A DNA stretch of 64,000 bases from Cymodocea nodosa. Taxonomy: Eukaryota; Streptophyta; Magnoliopsida; Alismatales; Cymodoceaceae. The notes below the pieces were generated by a model. That model had not been told where the DNA came from and did not search any database. It worked only from the letters and a program-made list of their open reading frames with translations. Positions 13,036 through 24,000 of the stretch are shown piece by piece (the first letter of the stretch is position 1; each line of letters starts with the position of its first letter). The DNA lies in contig CM072335.1 of NCBI GenBank assembly GCA_036874045.1, positions 12,110,001-12,174,000 on the forward strand, written 5' to 3'. The position numbers and the translations under genes are program-made.

Positions 13036-13145
13036 AAACAGGAACCACGATGCACATTGCAAGACACGTTCTTACAACGAGATTTATTCACTTTATGGAT
13101 GTGCATTATATATATAAAACAGAATGTTATTTACGAGTTACCAGC
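13036..13145. repeat. Shared block with a TATA-like core
   Basis: This stretch recurs nearly unchanged as the reverse complement at about 60640-60755. It contains CATTATATATATAAAACAG, a good TATA-box match, so it is probably an LTR promoter block. The peptide readable through it (13050-13256) is conserved only because the DNA is. Confidence 0.6.
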
Positions 13146-13284
13146 ACTTTTAAAAGAAAGGAGAATGCGTTGGAGGACCTGGAAGGAGAAGCAACTGATT
13201 CAACTTCATCCGACAATAAATATTTATTGAATGGAAAGCTTCAAACTGGTATGTAATTAATCTTCTGCTATTTATTTATGAGCA

Positions 13285-14620
13285 CATGGACCCGTTCTCT
13301 AAGTACTAAGCGATTAGTAAGAACACCTACCCAGGAATTCTCATCGCAGAGGAGTACTAAAAAATTTCTTGAACTGAACTTTAATGAAATTCTTTAGGGT
13401 GTAGCTAATCTTTCTTTAAAAGAGAACACAAAAATGGCTGCTCCAGTAGAAAAACCATTAGGAGAGATTCTGTATCCTGAATTAGTTGATCAACCTTCTT
13501 GTATTTGATTGCCAAACTTTGAGGGAGATAGGTTTGAATTGAAATCTAATTATATTAGTTAATTGCCACATTTTCATGGATTAGAAAGAGAGGATGCCTA
13601 TTATTTCCTTAGAGAATTTAATAAAGTTTGTCAAATGATGAAAATGCCGAACATGAGTATAGATGCTAGTAAACTTAGATATATCCCTTTTTCTTTAAAA
13701 AGACAGTTAAGAGATGGTTATATACTCTATCGCCTGATTCAATTTCTACATGGACTGAATTTTGCTCTGTTTTTCTGGAAAAATATTATCCAACACATTA
13801 AACTATTAAAAAGAAGAAAGAAATATTAATGTGTAGCCAAAAACAGGGTGAATCATTTTGGAAATACTTTGAAAGATTTAAAGATTTATTGACTAAATGT
13901 CCACATCATGCAATGAGTAAGGCACAATTAATAGGTATAATTTATGAAGGCATAGATGTTTCAACAAAATCTTTATTAGAATCTACTTGTCAAAATGGAT
14001 TTTTAAAGTTATGTAGTAAAGAAGCATGGGCATATTTAGAAAACTTTGCAAAAAGAATTGCACAGTGGGAAAATTCGGTTGAAGCTATTGCAGATAAAAA
14101 AATATTGCCAAGAGGAATGCATGAAATAGATTCAAGTACTATGCTTGAGGTGAAATTAAATGAATTAACAAAGAAAATAGAAGAGTTATCATTAAATTAA
14201 AGGCTAGCAGAAAAGAATGCAAACATAAATGATTTAGATATTATTTATGCTAGAAACCAAAGAGATAACTTGGGAAATTCTTATCATCCTAATTGGAGAA
14301 ATCACCCGAATTTATCTTGGAGAAACAACAATTTTCAGGGAGGAGAAAATATAAATGAGAAGAACATAAGTTATGAAGCATTAATTGAACAAGGATCTAG
14401 AATAGAGAAATTAGAAAAGATAATCCAACAATTAAACAATCGTCTAGATTTTATATTTGAAAATACTGCAATTCAAAATCAGAATAGAAATATACCACTT
14501 AGACAGAAGGAACCAATGGAAGTTAGACCTACTAGAGGATTGCCAATACAAGCAATACCTAACCCTGTCAATAGACCTGTTAATGAAATTGATACCTCTT
14601 CTAGGAGGGTAGCTGAATGA
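13285..14620 (+). mobile_element. Athila-type gag region (fossil)
   Basis: Translated pieces show the family hallmarks in order. They are LPHFHGLEREDAYYFLREF near the front, the CSQKQGESFWKYFERFKDLL and CPHHAM stretch in the middle (13829-14200), and a late YHPNWRNHPNLSWRNNNFQ stretch (14270 on) typical of Athila/Tat gag. The tail is a coiled-coil-like RIEKLEKIIQQLNNRLD segment. The region is broken in a few places. Confidence 0.8.
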
Positions 14621-14696
14621 AGCAGTATAACTGAAGCAACTATCTATATGTATATATATATTTATTTTTAGTTAATAGTATCGTAGAGTTAGTCCT

Positions 14697-14729
14697 TAAC
14701 TCAACGGACTAATTTAGTCCGTTGAGTTA
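14697..14729. repeat. 33-bp perfect palindrome (16-bp arms, 1-base centre)
   Basis: TAACTCAACGGACTAA (14697-14712) and its exact reverse complement (14714-14729) flank a single T. It belongs to the TAACTCAACGG/CCGTTGAGTTA phrase family seen in the LTRs, and lies 85 bases before the F-box start codon. Confidence 0.9.
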
Positions 14730-14771
14730 TGCCTTAACTCCACGAGGGTGTGCAGTAGTTATGTTAATTGT

Positions 14772-14805
14772 TTGTCTCTACTAAATTTTTGTTTGTGTTA
14801 TACAG
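14772..14805 (+). promoter_or_regulatory. Splice-acceptor-like site before the F-box ORF
   Basis: A branch-like CTACTAAAT, a T-rich tract and TACAG (AG at 14804-14805) lie 9 bases upstream of the F-box ATG. Athila/Tat relatives are known to splice downstream ORFs, so this could deliver a subgenomic F-box mRNA. The sequence cannot show whether it is used. Confidence 0.45.
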
Positions 14806-14814
14806 AATCGACAA

Positions 14815-15933
14815 ATGGACTTGATGCAATTACCATTGGATGCACTAAGGGAAGTACTGAGTAATTTATCAGCTAAAGATCTGTGCAGGCTGTGTTGTGT
14901 ATCAAAGGAAATTAAAGACTGTATTGAAGAAAAATATTTTCAAGGACTACAAGCTGTAAAAATGACTAAGATTAGAGATGGATTTATATGGAGGTCATTT
15001 AATCGTAGTTCAAATACCCATGAATATCTGGCTATGGAAGAAACTATTGGAATTCCACCCAATACATTAGAAGGTATAGATCATATAATGGGGATAGATG
15101 AAGGATTAATCATATACAGGACGAGACCAAGGTATGCAAGTTTATTATTACCTGATATTTTAATAAGAAATCCTATAACAGGAGAAGAATGGAATATAGG
15201 AAGACCTAATAGATTTGAAGTACCAACTGTAAATTGTGGATCGACTTTGATTTTTTCTGATAAAAATTCTGTAATTCCTGAAAAATTATATTATTGGAGA
15301 CCTACAAGAAATTGGGGTGAAGATTTACACTTAAGTGTGTACAACTTTCTGAATAGATCTTGGAATGAAAATATTATGATATATCTGGGACGGAAATCAT
15401 TAATTAACCAAACAAATGTCATACTTGATGGATATATATATCTAGTCACAGATATATCAATAGCATTTGGATCTGATTTATACATAGTGAGCATAGACAG
15501 TTATGATGAATATATAGAAATTTTACCTATATCGAGAGAAATAGCTAAACCATCATCTAAAGAATTTAATAAAATTCAAATAGGAATGTGGTATAATGAT
15601 GAAGATGATCCTACTTTATGTCTAATAAGATGGTGGGATGAATTGATGAAATTTCAAATATGGATTATGAAAGACATAAATGAATGGAAGTGGGAAGAGG
15701 AATATATTGAAATACATGTAGAAATAGAAACTACTACATTACCCTGGAATCAAAAAGCATCCCTTTCTACATTTCATATCATTAATGGTAATATACTTGT
15801 ATTTGGAATTTATAATATATTACATGTTTACAAATTAACAAGTAACAAGAACTGCATTAAAACAGAATTAATATTAAGAAGAACTATGCCTAAAAAGTTT
15901 GCTTGGACTGATACATTTATTCCTACATTTTAA
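14815..15933 (+). CDS. F-box protein with F-box-associated C-terminal region, inside a retroelement
   Basis: An uninterrupted 372-codon ORF without introns. Residues 5-45 form an F-box (LPLDALREVLSNLSAKDLCR, then CCVSKEI), the domain that docks on Skp1/ASK in SCF ubiquitin ligases. The rest reads like a plant F-box-associated domain: LIRNPITGEEW at 116-126, WIMKDINEWKW at 283-293, and a hydrophobic GNILVFGIYNILHVYKL strand region at 325-341. The ATG has a strong context (ACAAATGG). A palindrome and a splice-acceptor-like site lie just upstream. It sits between an Athila-type gag and the element's 3' noncoding region and LTR, where pol would be expected. It is more A+T-rich than the AHL gene and is intact while the adjacent gag is broken. 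A chance intronless host gene trapped between repeats is the alternative. The substrate is unknown. Confidence 0.85.
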   Translation: MDLMQLPLDALREVLSNLSAKDLCRLCCVSKEIKDCIEEKYFQGLQAVKMTKIRDGFIWRSFNRSSNTHEYLAMEETIGIPPNTLEGIDHIMGIDEGLIIYRTRPRYASLLLPDILIRNPITGEEWNIGRPNRFEVPTVNCGSTLIFSDKNSVIPEKLYYWRPTRNWGEDLHLSVYNFLNRSWNENIMIYLGRKSLINQTNVILDGYIYLVTDISIAFGSDLYIVSIDSYDEYIEILPISREIAKPSSKEFNKIQIGMWYNDEDDPTLCLIRWWDELMKFQIWIMKDINEWKWEEEYIEIHVEIETTTLPWNQKASLSTFHIINGNILVFGIYNILHVYKLTSNKNCIKTELILRRTMPKKFAWTDTFIPTF

Positions 15934-16940
15934 TCATGTTCTTAAACTATGATTTTGTGTGTTTAATGTTGTGTATTCTACGCTATGTTTAGAAAAAAGA
16001 AAAAAAAAAAATTTGAAGTTTTCATGTTTATTTTATAAAAAAAAACAAAACAAAATATCAATCCAATTTGTTAGTATCTGTTCTGGGAAACCAATTGGCT
16101 TGCTTGTGAGCCACCAAAGGCATAGGAGCCTGGGTTCCACACAAGACACTAATTTATTAATATCTGTTAAGTGTTATTTTGTTTTATATTTTGCTTTTAT
16201 TTGTGAGTGAAAAGTTTTTCAGAATCAAAAATCTAAATATGCAGAAGGAGATACAAATGAAACAAGGTATGTAACTAATTACTCATCCTGAATTTAAATC
16301 AATAAAACTGTATTCATGCCTGCTACAATTACTGTACTTATTGTCAAATCTTTTACATTAAGGACAATGCAAAATGTAGGTATAGGGGGGAGGTAATTAA
16401 AGTAACAGCCATGTAAGTTTGTTAATTAAAGGAAATTGAAAAATGGTACTACAAAGTTTTGAGGAAATTGAAAATTTTTATGAACTTGCTGTAACTATCA
16501 GATAATTGAGACTATAAAATTTATAAACTACTGTAAAATTTATAAACTATAACTGCTTGAATGTTATATTTAGAAGGCTATATAAGATGCTATAGAATTT
16601 ACTATTTATGCAAATCTAGATATAGTATCTTATGTTTTTTTTTTCTGAATTTCATGAGTTTAACAATTTCACGATTTTAAAATGAAATCAGAATGCTTAA
16701 TAAAAAAAATTATCTGAACTCCTGAAAGAGCTGAGATGTGAATTCTAGATTAAATGAAGCATATATGATGAAAGATACATTTAATTTGACTGATTGAACT
16801 TGTAGAATGATTTATGTGTAGATCTTATTAAACTACAGAAAAACTATGAGCTTATTGTTATGGATTCATATTTTCATTAAATGATAGAAGCAAGACTATA
16901 TGAGATTGGTGATTACTGCATCTATATTAATGAAATACAT
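15934..16940 (+). other. 3' noncoding region of the F-box element
   Basis: A-rich runs and a GGACAATGCAAAATGTAGGT stretch precede a purine run at 16383-16393 (TATAGGGGGGA), a phrase typical of Athila/Tat elements near a polypurine tract. No coding is seen. Confidence 0.55.
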
Positions 16941-19020
16941 ACATATACAATATGTGATTAATGTTTTGTTTTGTGTTTGTAGTTTGATTGAAAAAAAGAA
17001 AAAGAAAAAAAAAAGGGAAAATTTTGAGAGTTTATTGACTTATTTGATCACGAGCCTTTTGTACTTGAGCAGATAGGTATGTAAGGATTGTTGACCTAAA
17101 AAAGGACTCTTGAAATCTGGCAACCTAAGATCCTGATCAGATCTAGGATTGTTGATTGAAAGTTCATTACATGAGTACATTAGAAAGCTCTTGTATGATT
17201 CAAGCTTATCAAATTAGCTTTTAATGAAAAAAAAAAGAGAAAAAAAAAGGGAAAAAAAAAAACATATACTATTCTGAAAAGATACAAGTGTTTTGTGAAA
17301 TACAGATATCTTATGAATCGAGTATATTTTCTGTTATCTAGAATTGCTGTAATATGAATCTAGAATTGACTTTTGAAGTTGTTTAAGGGAGATACAATTC
17401 TTTATTCTACTTGTCTTAATCATATTGAATTGGATTGTACTTTGATTCGTATGTTGTTGAAATTTCTTCTAGAAATCTTATTGGAAAATTCAGGATAACA
17501 GATGATGAAAAGAAGAACAAACGATAATATAATTAACACCTATGTGATGATGATATACTTTGTATGTAATTTGCATATATTCTAAGTATATTTGTAAGTT
17601 GATTACTAAAACATACAGAATATATTTTTATGCTAAACAGAAGAAAAACAAAGGGGAAGAATTAATTCTAGCACTTTTTGAAAGACTAATTAATTAGATC
17701 TTAGTTTGCTAAGGGACTAGCAAAATTTAGGTATGGGGGAAGTGTTTAGAATGAAAAAGTGCATATTATTAACGGTTAAATGATGGTTAATTACATAATA
17801 TTTAGCTTATCATATGAGAATTAAGCCATTATGTTATAATTGCACTGTTATATGCTTTAATAGAAGAATCTGCTTACTTTTGGGAATTAATGTTAATTTA
17901 GTACATTTCTGAACTATCGATAAGTTGCAAGCTGTGAAATTCTTAAGTATCCAAATTTTCTGATATTTCGGATAGTTATGTTTAATATATCGAACATATA
18001 CAGTATGTGATTAATGTTAAAAAAAAAAAAAAAAAACTTTGAGAGTTTATTGACTTGTTTGATCACGAGCCTTTTATACTTAAGCAGATAGGTATGTAAG
18101 GATTGTTGACCTGAAAAAGGACTCTTGAAATCTGGCAACTTAAGATCCTGATCAGATTTGGGATTGTTGACTAAAAGCTCGTTGCATAGATACATTAGAA
18201 AGCTCTTGTATGATTCAAGCTTATCAAATTAACTTTTAAAGTACAAAAATACATATACTGTTCTGAAAAGATACAAGTGTTTTGTGAAATACAGATATCT
18301 TTTGAATCGAGTATATTTTCTATTATCTAGAATTGCTAAAATATGAATCTAGAATTGACTTTTGAAGTTGTTTAATGGAGATACAATTCTTTATTCTACT
18401 TGTCTTAATCATATTGAATTGGATTGTACTTTGATTCGTATGTTGTTGAAATTTCTTCTAGAAATCTTATTGGAAAATTCAAGATGACAAATGATGAAAA
18501 GAAGAATAAACAATAATATAATTAACACCTATGTGATGATGATATACTTTGTATGTAATTTGCATATATTCTAAGTATATTTGCAGGTTGAAGAGGAGAA
18601 AACAATGTTAAAACAGATTACTGAAATATACAGAATATCTATATAATAATACAAGTTCTTATGTTGAATAGAAGAAAAAAGGAAGAATTAATTCTAGCAC
18701 TTTTAGAAAGACCAATTAATTAGATCTTAGTTTGCTAAGAGACTAACAAAATTTAGGTATGGGAGGAGTGTTTAGAATGAAAAAGTGCATAATATTAACG
18801 GTTAAATGATGGTTAATTGCATAATATTTAGCTTATCATATGAGAATTAAGCTATTTTGTTATAAGTGCACTATTATATGCTTTAATGAAAGAATCTACT
18901 TAATTTTGGGGAATTAATGTTAATTTAGTGCATTTTTGAACTGTCGTTAAATTGCAAGCTGTGAAATTCTTAAGTATCCAAATTTTCTGTTATTTCAGAC
19001 AGTTATGTTTAACGTATCGA
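16941..19020 (+). repeat. Direct duplication, about 1.05 kb x 2, spanning PPT and LTR start
   Basis: Copy 1 (16941-17993) and copy 2 (17994 to about 19020) both begin with an ACATATACA(A/G)TATGTGATT stretch. They share an A-rich run, the TTTGATCACGAGCC word, the CAGATAGGTATGTAAGGATT word and the GGTATGGG(G/A)G(G)A tract. Each then carries the first roughly 250 bases of the A-family LTR (starts at 17743 and 18769). Only copy 2 continues into a full LTR. By eye the copies differ by a few percent plus small indels. Confidence 0.85.
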
Positions 19021-19105
19021 ATAGTTATGCTTAATGTACTGAAGAGTTATGTTTAAATTACCAAACAGTTATGTTTAAAAAAAATATTTTATTATTTCCT
19101 GAAGT

Positions 19106-19565
19106 ACACGTGTCGAAACCATAATGTATGACTTTAGTGGACTTTCGATGAGTTATCTCTAACTATCCGAAATTGTAGTTGGGCATCGGATAGTTATATG
19201 TGTAACTCTCTGAAATCTCCTTTTATTATAAAACTGTTGATGACACGTGTCATGTTCTAGAAGAATGACTTAAGTGGATTTTCGATGAGTTATCTCTAAC
19301 TATCCAAAATGCATCTAGGCATTGGATAGTTAGACTTGTAACTCTCCAAAATATTTCTTTATTATAAAACTACTGAGTACACGTGTCTTGATCTAGAAGA
19401 TTGACTTAAGTTATATATCAGTGAGTTATCTGTAACTATCCGAAATGCATCTGAGCATCGGATAGTTAAGTTTGTAACTATCCGAAATGCATTTGGGCAT
19501 TGGATAGTTAAGTTTGTAAGTATCCGAAATGCACCTGAGCACCGGATAGTTAAATTTATGCACGT
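19106..19565 (+). repeat. Tandem LTR array: G-box, CTTAAG word, GGATAGTTA hairpins
   Basis: Three units begin with ACACGTGTC at 19106, 19253 and 19379 (spacings 147 and 126). Units then carry a GACTTAAGTGGATTTTC-like word, GTGAGTTAT/GATGAGTTAT, and TAACTATCCGAAATGC followed by its inverse GCATCGGATAGTTA. One example is TCGGATAGTTA and TAACTATCCGA separated by 6 bases (about 19456-19483). The second G-box lies in a 14-bp palindrome (ATGACACGTGTCAT, 19250-19263). Confidence 0.85.
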
Positions 19566-20702
19566 GTTTTATAGTTAAATCAACGAAGCAAATCCGTTGA
19601 GTTATCTATAACTCTACGGACCATTTATTTTCTAATATGCCACTGTAGCGGTTGTAGGAACAGAATAGTTGGAAGAAAAAAACCACGATCGCACGTATCA
19701 CGTAGGAATTCACTCGTCGAAGGAAGAAGAAATCATCATCGTTGATATGAATGAAGGAAATCCAACCAATCATTCAAGCAGAAGTAGTTACTATTGAAGA
19801 AATATAAAAGAAAAGAAGAAAAAAAGTAGGGGGGTGGTGGCTGATGGATGTGGCCAATGTGTGCAGAGGAGGATCACCGAGCTTTCTACAGGCAGCGTCA
19901 GCAATTCTCTGAAGTACCACACCAACCAACTCCACCACCACCATAATCACCAACCATCGGAGGTCTGTGAGGATACTTTCCTGATGTTGGGTTGATTCTG
20001 AGCCAAACACAATGCTTGATAATCACTGTGAGGAGTGATCGCGTCGCGGGAAGGGAAGCCATTTTCACCAAGCACCGACTCATATCTTAGGAGATCGTAA
20101 AGCTTCTAGCCTTGGCTTTGGGTTGATGCCTGTATGCTGAAGAGGAGATCATCTTACAATTCTGGACTCGCGATTCTATAAGGAGAGGAGACAGAATTGT
20201 AAGTGGTTTAATTTTCAGTAGTGTAATCGTGTTGTATGTAGTGACGGAAGTATTTACTGTCGACTAAGATTACTTTACATTTCACCTTTCGCCCATTTTC
20301 ATGCTCATATCAAAACAAAAATACCAAAAATAACTTATCTGTGTTTGTATTTAGGTATTGTATTGTTTGTTTGTATCGTGATTAATGCTATCTTTATGAG
20401 TGCTGTAAATGTTTTATGTTTGTTTTAGTTTTATAGTTTACTGAAATTGGTTCGTTCAATAGACTTAAAGATTTTAATAGTTACTGTTTGAATTATCTAA
20501 ATGTTAGTATTGCCTAATGATAAATCTAGTGTTTACTAACATTAAAGAGCTTAATTGATGTTATTTACAATCTATGGAACCGCCCAATGGTTGGCCAAAT
20601 TCCTTTATAAATAGTAGTATTAAATAGGAAAGACAGGCTCATGGAGTTAACTCAAGTCCACAAAGTTAGTTCGTTGAGTTATGGATAACTCAATGAACTT
20701 AG

Positions 20703-20730
20703 TCCGTTGAGTTAACTGTAACTCAACGGA
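20703..20730. repeat. Perfect 12-bp stem hairpin in family A LTR
   Basis: TCCGTTGAGTTA (20703-20714), loop ACTG, then TAACTCAACGGA (20719-20730). A second, nearly perfect hairpin of the same phrase lies just left of it at about 20663-20692. Confidence 0.9.
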
Positions 20731-20983
20731 GAGCTTATTGAATATATAAATTTGATTGTCAAAAATGAAACAGTGCGCAATTCTTAAGCAATTCCCTATG
20801 GGATCGACCTATACTTACACACTAATACAATAGACATTGTGCACTTGCAGTTAAAATACAAATTGGAATTAATATCTTATTTGTGTAAAAGATTGTTTGC
20901 TTACTTCTAAAAAGGAATTTAGTGATATAGGTATAAAGATAAATTAACTAAGTAAAAACAAAAGTTAACAAATCCAAGTTTCT

Positions 20984-21002
20984 CTAGCGCGTTGCTGGGT
21001 AA
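20984..21002 (+). other. Degenerate tRNA-Asp type primer site, family A
   Basis: CTAGCGCGTTGCTGGGTAA matches the Athila/Tat site in layout. A 3' LTR should not be followed by a primer site. Its presence implies that 18769-20982 may also have served as the 5' LTR of a further, lost element, or that elements recombined here. Confidence 0.6.
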
Positions 21003-24000
21003 CCAATCAAGTTTTCTAGTGCCGTGCTGAAGATCCAAATAGGGCACTTCAAGTCACAATGTAAGGCTCCCAAGAAAGACAGCAAAGGAAATGAATTAGA
21101 AGGAGTAGGTGCAAATGTTGTCTCCTACGATTCAAATGATGCCCAAGTATGCTATGTGGACAGTTCCATTGACTCATGTGTACTGGACTTAGGAGCTTCA
21201 TTCCACACTCTCTATAGGAAAGATTTGTTGTACAATTATCATGCAACTCCTATGAAGAAAGTATACCTAGCTAACAACACAAGCTTGAATGTGTTGGGAA
21301 AAGGAGAGGTACACATTAAAACAAAAGAAGGGATATGGAAATTGCAAAAAGTTAGATATGTTTCTGATCTTGCAAAGCAATTAATTTCCATAAGTTTCCT
21401 AAATAATGATGGTTACCATATTGCTTTTGGTGCAAGCAAATGGAAGGTAACCAAAGGTGCAATAATTATTACCTCAGGACAAAGGACTGACACCTTATAT
21501 TTGAAATCGAATCAAGATGACATTATTGCAGCAATTAGTGATACTGAAGACACTGACTTATGGCATAAAAGATTGGGACACCTCAGTGAGAATGGACTGA
21601 AGATTTTAATGACAGAAGGGAAAATCCCTAAGTTGAAGAATGTCAATTTAGGGATATGTGAGGACTGCATTGAGGGAAAGTAGAAGAAAGTCAACTTTGC
21701 CAAGACTCCTCATGATCCAAAGTCACAAAAATTGGAGCTGGTTCACATAGATGTGTGGGGGCCTACCCTTATCAGTTCTTTAGGAGGTGCTCTCTATTAA
21801 GTCACATTCATTGAATCCAAGATGTACAAGCACAGAGAAAGTGTAGATGAACAATAGTTTGAGCTTTAGTCTGAAAGTACTATTGAGATCAGTCTAGATA
21901 ATGATGTTGAACAACTTCAGAAGGAACCTGTAGAAGAAATTCAACTTCCAAAGGCTGAACAACAAGAACATCTAGATGATCAAGAAGATGAAGTTGTCAC
22001 CAGATAACTTAGAAGATCTGGAAGGGTTTTCAAACAACCAGAAAGGTATGTACCATCATTCAATTATCTATTACTGATAGATGATGGTGAACCTAAAACA
22101 TATCAGGAAGCAATCTGTGCAAGTGATGCACATAAATGGGAGTTAGCAATGAAAGAAGAAATGAAGTCCTTGGAGAAGAATAAAACGTGGGAACTAACTT
22201 CATTGCCAGAAGGAAAGAAAATCCTAGGAAACAAGTGGGTGTTTAGGATGAAAGAACAACCAGATGGCAGCAAGAAATATAAAGCCAAACTTGTAGTTAA
22301 GGGTTTTCAACAAATTTAAGACATAGACTATAATGAAGTATTTTCTCTAGTTGTGAAGATGAATACCATAAGAATAGTCTTAAGTATTATTGCTATAGAA
22401 AATTTGTTCTTGGAGCAAATAGATGTAAAGACAGCATTCCTACATGGAGATTTGCAAGAAGAACTCTATATGATGCAGCCAGAAGGATTTGTAGTAACTA
22501 GCAAGAAAAGAAAGATAGTATGTAGATTGCTGAAAAGTATGTATGGTTTGAAGCAAGCACCAAGACAATGATACAAGAAATTTGATACATTTATTTGTAC
22601 CCTAGGCTTCAAAAGATGCGATACAAACTATTACTGCTACATAAAACTGTTTAATGATTGCTTCATTATTCTACTGATTTATGTAGATGATATGTTAATT
22701 GCTTATTCAAGTATGGAACAGATTAAGCAATTAAAGAGACAACTGTCAAAAGGATTTGACATGAAGGATATGGGAGAAGCCAAGCAAATCTTGGGTATGA
22801 GAATCATTTGAGATAGAATGGCAAACACATTGAGATTAAATCAGAAGAAGTACTTAGGAGATTTAATATCTCAAATGAGAGGAAAATTGAACTCCCTCTT
22901 GGACCCTAATTCAAGTTGTCTAAAGATCAGTTAGCTAAGATTGAAGAAGAAAGGACAAAAATGTCTAGAATACCATATGCTTCAGTAGTAGGAAGTTTGA
23001 TATATGCCATGATATACACAAGACCTGATATATCTCATGTAGTGGGAGTGGTTAGTAGATATATGGCAGATTCAAGAGCTGAGCATTGGTCTGCTGTACT
23101 GTGGATACTCAGAAATCTTAGATATTCCCTAGATGTAGATCTAAACTTCAAGAAAGGACCAGTTGAATTGATTAGCTACTGTGATGCTGATTTGGGAAGA
23201 GAGTTGGATAAAAGTAGTACTTTAGGCTATGTTTTCTGCATAGGAAGTACTGTAATAATCTGGAGATCCAAGCTGCAAAGTATTGTTGCACTCTTGACCA
23301 TAGAAGCTGAATATGTTGTAGTTGCAGAGGCAGCTAAAGAAAGAATCTGGCTAGAGAATGTACTAGTCGAATTAAGGCATAAATAGAAAAGAAGCATTCT
23401 ATTCTGTGACAATCAAAGTGCCATTTATTTAGCTGAAAATATGAAGTTTCATTCAAGGTCCAAGCATATGAGAATGATGTTTCATTTCATAAGGGAAGAG
23501 ATAGAGTAGAATAGGTTAGATCTGTAGAAGATTGCTGGTGCTAAATGCTACAGACATGTTAACTAAAGTTCTGAATCTGTAGAAATTAAGGCTTTGTATG
23601 GCCTTAATTGGTCTCCTAAATAATTAAGAAAAAGAAGATGTGGAGTTGATGTTTATTTGAGCTACTATTGCAAATAATCTGTAAGCCAAGAGTAGAGATT
23701 GTTTTTTCTTTGATCATTGTGTTAGACTCCAAGTGGGAGATTGTTAGGGCAAGTAGTACAGGTGTGGAGTATGCCACAAGAAGTCTAAGTTCAATCAGAA
23801 GCTTGCTAGCAGTAAGTCTCCGACAAATTTATGATTTTGGAAGGTTATCAGGTCAAAGTATCCGAAAATAACATTTTAGTCAAAAGGCTTTGAGCTAACT
23901 ATTCGAAAGTCAGGAGATTTTGGAGGGTTACTAGTTGTAACCATCTGGAATGACTTAAAGGACGCTTAAGTGGATGTTCGGATAGTTATGAAGCTAAGTA

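Larger units (their letters stand above)
13280..20982 (+). mobile_element. Athila-like Ty3/gypsy element carrying an F-box gene, no pol
   Basis: Order: gag region (13285-14620), a spacer with a 33-bp palindrome and a splice-acceptor-like site, an intact F-box ORF (14815-15933), a noncoding 3' region with PPT-like runs, a partial duplication of that region plus the LTR start, and a 3' LTR (18769-20982). The gag motifs, the ATTTAGGTATGGGGGAAG tract and the tRNA-Asp type primer site found in family A point to the Athila/Tat branch. No protease, RT, RNase H or integrase is recognisable. No plus-strand 5' LTR sits directly upstream, since an inverted A LTR lies at 11615-13035. The gag is broken (a few breaks). 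The layout resembles the gag-only non-autonomous elements called TR-GAG, but with extra cargo. Confidence 0.7.
18769..20982 (+). repeat. 3' LTR, family A, most complete copy
   Basis: It starts TGTTTAGAATGAAAAAGTGC directly after a GGTATGGGAGGAG purine tract and runs to a tRNA-Asp type primer site at 20984. The left half carries the G-box/hairpin array (19106-19565). The right half carries the element-wide conserved ACCATCGGAGG region and a second hairpin cluster (20640-20730). The right end is placed only by the primer site. Confidence 0.8.

Noticed and set aside
13050-13256. 68-codon open frame, with a relative at 60637-60819
   Set aside because: The shared part is a TATA-containing promoter block; the peptide similarity follows from near-identical DNA.
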